Part shown: one piece after another, positions 60,193 through 64,000 of the stretch | Layout of the letters: every line of letters starts with the position of its first letter | How positions within the stretch are numbered: the first letter of the stretch is position 1 | Source: RGIG6919 sp045531905 | GTDB taxonomy: Bacteria; Bacillota; Clostridia; Lachnospirales; Lachnospiraceae | Length of the DNA stretch: 64,000 bases | NCBI GenBank assembly: GCA_045531905.1 | Contig: JAZSEY010000021.1 | Span: forward strand, 44,956-108,955 | Direction: 5' to 3' | Notes under the pieces: generated by a model | The model's database searches: none | Told to the model about the DNA's origin: nothing | Seen by the model: the letters and a program-made list of their open reading frames with translations, nothing else | Position numbers and translations under genes: made by a program

Positions 60193-60627
60193 ATGAAGAG
60201 TTATATGGCAAGCCCATCAACAATTAACAGAGAATGGTATGTAGTTGACGCTACAGGACATACATTAGGACGTTTAGCATCAGAGGTAGCAAGCATTTTA
60301 AGAGGTAAGAACAAGCCAACTTACACACCTCACATTGATACAGGTGATTACGTAATTATCGTAAACGCTGACAAGATTAAGGTTACTGGTAAGAAGATGG
60401 ATCAGAAGATCTACTACAATCACTCAGATTACGTAGGTGGTATGAGAGAGACTACATTACGTGAGAAGATGGCAAAGAAGCCTGAGGATGTTATGTACTT
60501 AGCAGTTAAGGGTATGCTTCCAAAGGGACCTTTGGGAAGACAGATGATCAAGAAGCTTCATGTTTACGCTGGTCCAGAGCACAAGCAGCAGGCTCAGCAG
60601 CCAAAGACTTTAGAGATTAAGTATTAA
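60193..60627 (+). CDS. rplM: Ribosomal protein L13
   Basis: 144 residues: EWYVVDATGHTLGRLASEVASILRGKNKPTYTPHIDTGD and KGMLPKGPLGRQMIKKLHVYAGPEH. Early assembly protein of the 50S subunit. A long leader, its own promoter and AAGGAGG. ATG 60193 is the family-typical start. Confidence 0.98.
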   Translation: MKSYMASPSTINREWYVVDATGHTLGRLASEVASILRGKNKPTYTPHIDTGDYVIIVNADKIKVTGKKMDQKIYYNHSDYVGGMRETTLREKMAKKPEDVMYLAVKGMLPKGPLGRQMIKKLHVYAGPEHKQQAQQPKTLEIKY

Positions 60628-60645
60628 TAGGAGGAGGACAGTAAC

Positions 60646-61041
60646 ATGGCTAAAACAACTAAGTATTACGGAACTGGTAGAAGAAAAAGCAGTATTGCAA
60701 GAGTATATTTAATTCCTGGTACAGGAAAAGTTACTATCAACAAGAAGGATATGAACGATTACTTCGGTTTAGATACATTGAAGATTATCGTTAATCAGCC
60801 ATTCGTAGCAACTGGTACAGAGGGTAAGTTCGACGTATTAGTTAACGTTCACGGTGGTGGATTTACAGGACAGGCTGGTGCCATCAGACATGGTATCTCA
60901 AGAGCTTTATTAAAGGCTGATGCAGAGAACAGACCAGCATTAAAGAAGGCTGGATACTTAACAAGAGATCCTCGTATGAAGGAGAGAAAGAAGTACGGTT
61001 TGAAGAAAGCTCGTCGTGCTCCTCAGTTCTCAAAGCGTTAA
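60646..61041 (+). CDS. rpsI: Ribosomal protein S9
   Basis: 131 residues; GTGRRKSSIARVYLIPGTG, GQAGAIRHGISRALL and the C-terminal KKYGLKKARRAPQFSKR whose last Arg reaches the P-site tRNA. Paired with rplM as nearly everywhere. Confidence 0.98.
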   Translation: MAKTTKYYGTGRRKSSIARVYLIPGTGKVTINKKDMNDYFGLDTLKIIVNQPFVATGTEGKFDVLVNVHGGGFTGQAGAIRHGISRALLKADAENRPALKKAGYLTRDPRMKERKKYGLKKARRAPQFSKR

Positions 61042-61065
61042 TCAACGTTATATGGAAATTACAAG

Positions 61066-61094
61066 CTCCCTTGCTTATGCAAGGGAGTTTTTTT
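61066..61094 (+). terminator. Terminator after rpsI
   Basis: Nine-base stem CTCCCTTGC/GCAAGGGAG with loop TTAT and a run of seven T. Confidence 0.95.
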
Positions 61095-61175
61095 ATTGTG
61101 TAATATTTGCATATTGGTGTAGACTACTTTTTCAATAAATGATAAAATGTAAGAAAAAAATAGGAAGGTGATAAT

Positions 61176-61898
61176 ATTAATCTACATCCAAATAATTTTG
61201 TTCCAGAATCTACTACACTCTGGTCTTTTCCCGTTAGAGGTAATTGGGCAACTCATTCGGGCAAATACCGAGGTAATTGGTCTCCTTACGTTCCTAGAAA
61301 TCTGATACTTCGTTACACTAAGCCGGGGGACTGGATATTAGATCAATTTGTGGGAAGTGGAACAACTTTAGTAGAAGCTAAATTGTTAAATCGCAATGCA
61401 GTGGGAGTTGACATTAATCCACAATCGGTTCAGCTTGCTGAAAAAAATTTGCAATTTAATTGTGATACGAGCTCAAATATATTTGTACGGAATGGTGATG
61501 CAACTAATCTTTATGAATTAAAAAATAATCGCATTGATTTTATATGTACCCATCCGCCATACGCTGATATTATTAATTACAGTAGAAATATTGAGGGCGA
61601 CTTATCACTTCATAACGTAGAGTTGTTTTTGGAAGATATGCTAAAAGTTGCAAAAGAGTCTTATCGAGTTTTAAAAAAAGGAAAAACATGTGCGGTTATG
61701 ATGGGAGACATTAGGAAACATGGCGCAGTTGTGCCGCTAGGTTTTCGTGTGATGGATTGCTTTTTGAAAATGGGGTTTAAGAATAAAGAGATTATTATTA
61801 AGGAACAACACAATTGCCGTTCTACAGAAATTTGGCAAAAGAAGAGTAATGGCTTTTTGCTGTTAGCACATGAGTATATTTTTGTTTTTTATAAATGA
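61176..61898 (+). CDS. DNA N4/N6 methyltransferase, no standard start codon
   Basis: 240 residues if read from 61176. The frame is open from a TAG at 61161-61163 and includes N-terminal sequence typical of the family (LHPNNFVPESTTLWSFPVRGNWATHSG, then YVPRNLILRY), so coding clearly starts ahead of the in-frame GTG at 61350. Motif I LDQFVGSGTT and motif IV HPPYADI are intact. No ATG, GTG or TTG fits; an ATT at 61176, six bases after GGAAGGTG, is the probable start, unless mutation has removed an ATG. A solitary or restriction-linked DNA methylase; target unknown. Confidence 0.75.
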   Translation: MNLHPNNFVPESTTLWSFPVRGNWATHSGKYRGNWSPYVPRNLILRYTKPGDWILDQFVGSGTTLVEAKLLNRNAVGVDINPQSVQLAEKNLQFNCDTSSNIFVRNGDATNLYELKNNRIDFICTHPPYADIINYSRNIEGDLSLHNVELFLEDMLKVAKESYRVLKKGKTCAVMMGDIRKHGAVVPLGFRVMDCFLKMGFKNKEIIIKEQHNCRSTEIWQKKSNGFLLLAHEYIFVFYK

Positions 61899-61921
61899 TT
61901 ATTGCAGAATTAAAAAAATAA

Positions 61922-61949
61922 TTGAAACTCTTTGGAATGTTGGTATAAT
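61922..61949 (+). promoter_or_regulatory. Promoter of the small gene at 62011
   Basis: TTGAAA (61922-61927) and TATAAT (61944-61949, with TGG ahead, extended -10) spaced 16 bases, 62 bases before the ATG. Confidence 0.7.
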
Positions 61950-62010
61950 GAAATAAATAGTTTCTATAGAGAACTATATTTTATATACATTGTGTTTTGA
62001 GGAGGTAATT

Positions 62011-62496
62011 ATGAAATTATTAAAACAGTTTGAAGATGGAACGACTATTGAGCAAGGCAGAGGTAGCTTTGATGATTATTGTGTTTTTTTGAGTAGACCT
62101 AATAGGGATAAGTATGCTCCTACTGATGAAGAGTATTTTTCATTTTTTATCGAAATGGCTAGAAAGTATACACCTGAAAGGATATATGACGATTTTGTAC
62201 AGATATACGATAGAACATCTGGTGAAATTGATATGCGAGTATTGAGCGACATTAATGCAATTAGTGATAATTATGAGGAAGAAGATAGTTTGGATTTTAA
62301 TATATGGTATTCTGTGATTTATCTTGCAATGGTGGCGGAAGAGAGAAAGAAGAATGCAATTCTAAAAAAGAGAATCAAAAGATTAGGAGTATATCAAATA
62401 TTGTTTGACGATATGTCAGCAAAAAATGCAGCATGTTATAGTGTAGGGAAAAGGGTGTCTGAATTGGATCCATTATGTAAAAGCAAAGGATTTTAA
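62011..62496 (+). CDS. Unrecognised 161-residue protein in the modification island
   Basis: I do not recognise it. The product is soluble, mostly helical and acidic in its first half (DDYCVFLSRPNRDKYAPTDEEYF; RIYDDFVQIYDRTSGEIDM), with a basic KKNAILKKRIKRLGVYQILFDD stretch and Cys near the end. It has no signal peptide or membrane helix. ATG 62011 follows GAGGAGG; the frame is open seven codons earlier without a site. It has its own promoter and lies between two DNA methylases, so a regulatory or accessory role in restriction-modification is possible but unproven. Confidence 0.75.
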   Translation: MKLLKQFEDGTTIEQGRGSFDDYCVFLSRPNRDKYAPTDEEYFSFFIEMARKYTPERIYDDFVQIYDRTSGEIDMRVLSDINAISDNYEEEDSLDFNIWYSVIYLAMVAEERKKNAILKKRIKRLGVYQILFDDMSAKNAACYSVGKRVSELDPLCKSKGF

Positions 62497-62527
62497 CTAC
62501 AATTACAGTTTTTTTCAGAAGTAGACA

Positions 62528-62556
62528 TTGTTCCTTTCTGCATTTCGGAGTATAAT
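62528..62556 (+). promoter_or_regulatory. Promoter of the methylase pair
   Basis: TTGTTC (62528-62533) and TATAAT (62551-62556) with 17-base spacing, 43 bases before the Dam-like gene. Confidence 0.7.
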
Positions 62557-62599
62557 AAACAGGTTAGGTTGGTTATTATGATGTGTAGAGAGGGTCATT

Positions 62600-63433
62600 A
62601 TGCATAATTCTAATTTGGCTCCATTTGTGAAATGGGCTGGCGGAAAGCGTCAGTTGCTTCCACAGATAAAGGAGAGAATGCCTGAAAAATATAATAATTA
62701 TTTTGAGCCATTTGTAGGTGGCGGTGCGGTGATATTCGAATTGCTACCTGCAAATGCTCTGATAAACGATATCAACAAAGCGTTAATAAATGCTTACAAG
62801 CAGATATGTAATGCACCGGAAACATTTCTGAAAGCTGTAAAGAAGCTTGATGAAGAAATGTGGGAAGATGGAAAAGAGTATTACTATTCTCTTAGAGAGC
62901 ATTACAATGATAAGCTGATGAAAGCAGAGTTTGATGTAGAGTTAGCTGCATTGTTTGTGTTTATCAATAAGCACTGTTTTAATGGCTTGTATCGTGTAAA
63001 TGGCAAGGGACTTTTCAATGTTCCGTATAACAATAGCCGTAGAGTTTCCGTTGATGAAAATGCCATTATGAAGATTTCGGAATATCTTAAAGAGGTAACA
63101 ATTATTGATGGAGATTTCGAGCTCGCCTGTAAGGATGCTAGGAAGGGCGATTTTGTATTTATTGATAGCCCTTATGCACCTTTGAATCCTACTTCTTTTG
63201 AATCATATACAAAAGAAGGCTTTGATATAGAGAGTCACAAACGATTGGCAAAATTTTATGATGAATTGACGGCAAGAGGTTGCTACTGTATGCTCACCAA
63301 TCACAATACGGATTTAATAAACGATTTATATGGAAATAAAGGTTACAAGATAGATGTAGTAAGTGTAAGAAGGATGATTAACTCGGATGCGTTAAATCGT
63401 GTCGGAGAAGAAGTTATTATATGTAACTATTAA
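62600..63433 (+). CDS. Dam-like adenine-N6 DNA methylase (D12 class, DpnM-like)
   Basis: 277 residues, close to DpnM (284). Motif X PFVKWAGGKRQLLPQI, motif I YFEPFVGGGAVIFELL, LINDINKALINAYKQI and motif IV DFVFIDSPYAPLN, with DSPY in place of DPPY, a variant found in this class. The C-terminal YCMLTNHNTDLINDLY fits motifs V-VI. These enzymes usually methylate A in GATC. Followed after 13 bases by a second methylase of DpnA type, the arrangement of DpnII systems. Specificity is inferred. Confidence 0.92.
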   Translation: MHNSNLAPFVKWAGGKRQLLPQIKERMPEKYNNYFEPFVGGGAVIFELLPANALINDINKALINAYKQICNAPETFLKAVKKLDEEMWEDGKEYYYSLREHYNDKLMKAEFDVELAALFVFINKHCFNGLYRVNGKGLFNVPYNNSRRVSVDENAIMKISEYLKEVTIIDGDFELACKDARKGDFVFIDSPYAPLNPTSFESYTKEGFDIESHKRLAKFYDELTARGCYCMLTNHNTDLINDLYGNKGYKIDVVSVRRMINSDALNRVGEEVIICNY

Positions 63434-63446
63434 AGGAGTCGATATA

Positions 63447-64000
63447 ATGGAGAACTTATTCACAAAAAAAGTGCCATTATACTTCGAGACAGAAGAATCA
63501 CAATTGATACTAGGTGATTCCTTTAAAATTCTAACCAAAATGGAACCGGAATCTGTGGATATGATATTTGCAGATCCGCCTTACTTTTTAAGTAATGATG
63601 GCATTACTTGTCAGGGTGGGAAGATGGTTTCAGTAAATAAAGGCTCATGGGATAAGCTTTCGGAAAGTGGAACCAGCGTCGAAGAGAAACACAAGTTTAA
63701 CAGAAAGTGGATTAAGTTATGTAAGAAAGTACTAAAGCCTAACGGCACGATTTGGATATCGGGAACATTACACAATATATATTCGATTGGTATGGCATTG
63801 GAGCAGGAAGGCTTCAAAATAATCAACAACATAACCTGGCAGAAAACAAATCCACCACCAAACTTAGCATGTCGATGCTTCACACATTCTACGGAAACCA
63901 TTTTATGGGCAAAGAAGAATGAAAAGAAGTCTCGGCATTTTTTTGATTATCAGAAGATGAAAGAAATGAATGATGGTAAGCAGATGAAGGATGTGTGGAC
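63447..64000 (+). CDS. DpnA-like DNA methyltransferase, partial
   Basis: ATG 63447 after AAAGGAG; the frame runs open to the right edge (184 complete codons). LILGDSFKILTKMEPESVDMIFADPPYFLSNDGITCQGG contains catalytic motif DPPY, followed by the beta-class order VLKPNGTIWISGT and ITWQKTNPPPN. DpnA-type enzymes methylate adenine also in single-stranded DNA, protecting incoming DNA during transformation. The matching endonuclease gene, if present, would lie beyond the window. The truncation is only the window edge. Confidence 0.88.
   Translation, partial: MENLFTKKVPLYFETEESQLILGDSFKILTKMEPESVDMIFADPPYFLSNDGITCQGGKMVSVNKGSWDKLSESGTSVEEKHKFNRKWIKLCKKVLKPNGTIWISGTLHNIYSIGMALEQEGFKIINNITWQKTNPPPNLACRCFTHSTETILWAKKNEKKSRHFFDYQKMKEMNDGKQMKDVW

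Overview
The window looks like the chromosome of a gut-type member of the Clostridia, most likely Lachnospiraceae. This rests on moderate A+T content, AGGAGG-type ribosome binding sites, the Firmicutes order of the ribosomal superoperon, BspA-like secreted leucine-rich proteins, Big2 domains, an NhaC antiporter and a CpXC protein. The assignment is an inference from gene content; no 16S gene is present. Almost all genes lie on the plus strand.

Layout. Positions 1-8.5 kb hold the end of sbcD, sbcC, a small XRE regulator, an Rpn/PD-(D/E)XK nuclease with an EGKAEG repeat tail, an NhaC antiporter, a DMT permease and a methyltransferase. Positions 8.5-16 kb hold one ribose operon: LacI-type regulator with its own promoter and operator, rbsD, rbsA, rbsC, a double-domain ribose-binding lipoprotein, rbsK and a fructose-6-phosphate-aldolase-like enzyme, closed by a strong terminator. 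Positions 16-23.5 kb hold a membrane-anchored protein with an apparently dead lipase fold, a TetM/EF-G-like GTPase fused to a Rae1/YacP NYN nuclease, and a BspA-like secreted protein. A tRNA-Pro(CGG) and a CpXC gene follow. The 650-bp gap at 24.46-25.11 kb carries two related long palindromes in opposite orientation. Positions 25-35.4 kb hold two OmpR-type two-component systems, a second BspA-like protein and a MacB/FtsX-type ABC transporter, together resembling an envelope-stress or antimicrobial-peptide module. Two methyltransferases follow.

From 37.6 to 57.3 kb runs the S10-spc-alpha ribosomal supercluster: rpsJ to secY, adk, map, infA, rpmJ, rpsM, rpsK, rpsD, rpoA, rplQ, then a fused ECF ATPase, ecfT and truA. 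Structured leaders are visible before rpsJ, rpsM and rplM. A large secreted Big2/beta-helix protein sits between truA and rplM-rpsI. The last 3 kb are a DNA-modification island: an N4/N6 methylase without a normal start codon, an unrecognised small gene, a Dam-like methylase and the start of a DpnA-like methylase, suggesting a DpnII-type restriction-modification system running off the window.

The most interesting items are the paired palindromic elements, whose stems differ in sequence but keep pairing; the GTPase-Rae1 fusion, which joins two ribosomal A-site activities in one chain; the tandem ribose-binding protein; and the catalytically degenerate lipase-like protein. No CRISPR array, transposase, integrase or prophage gene was seen.
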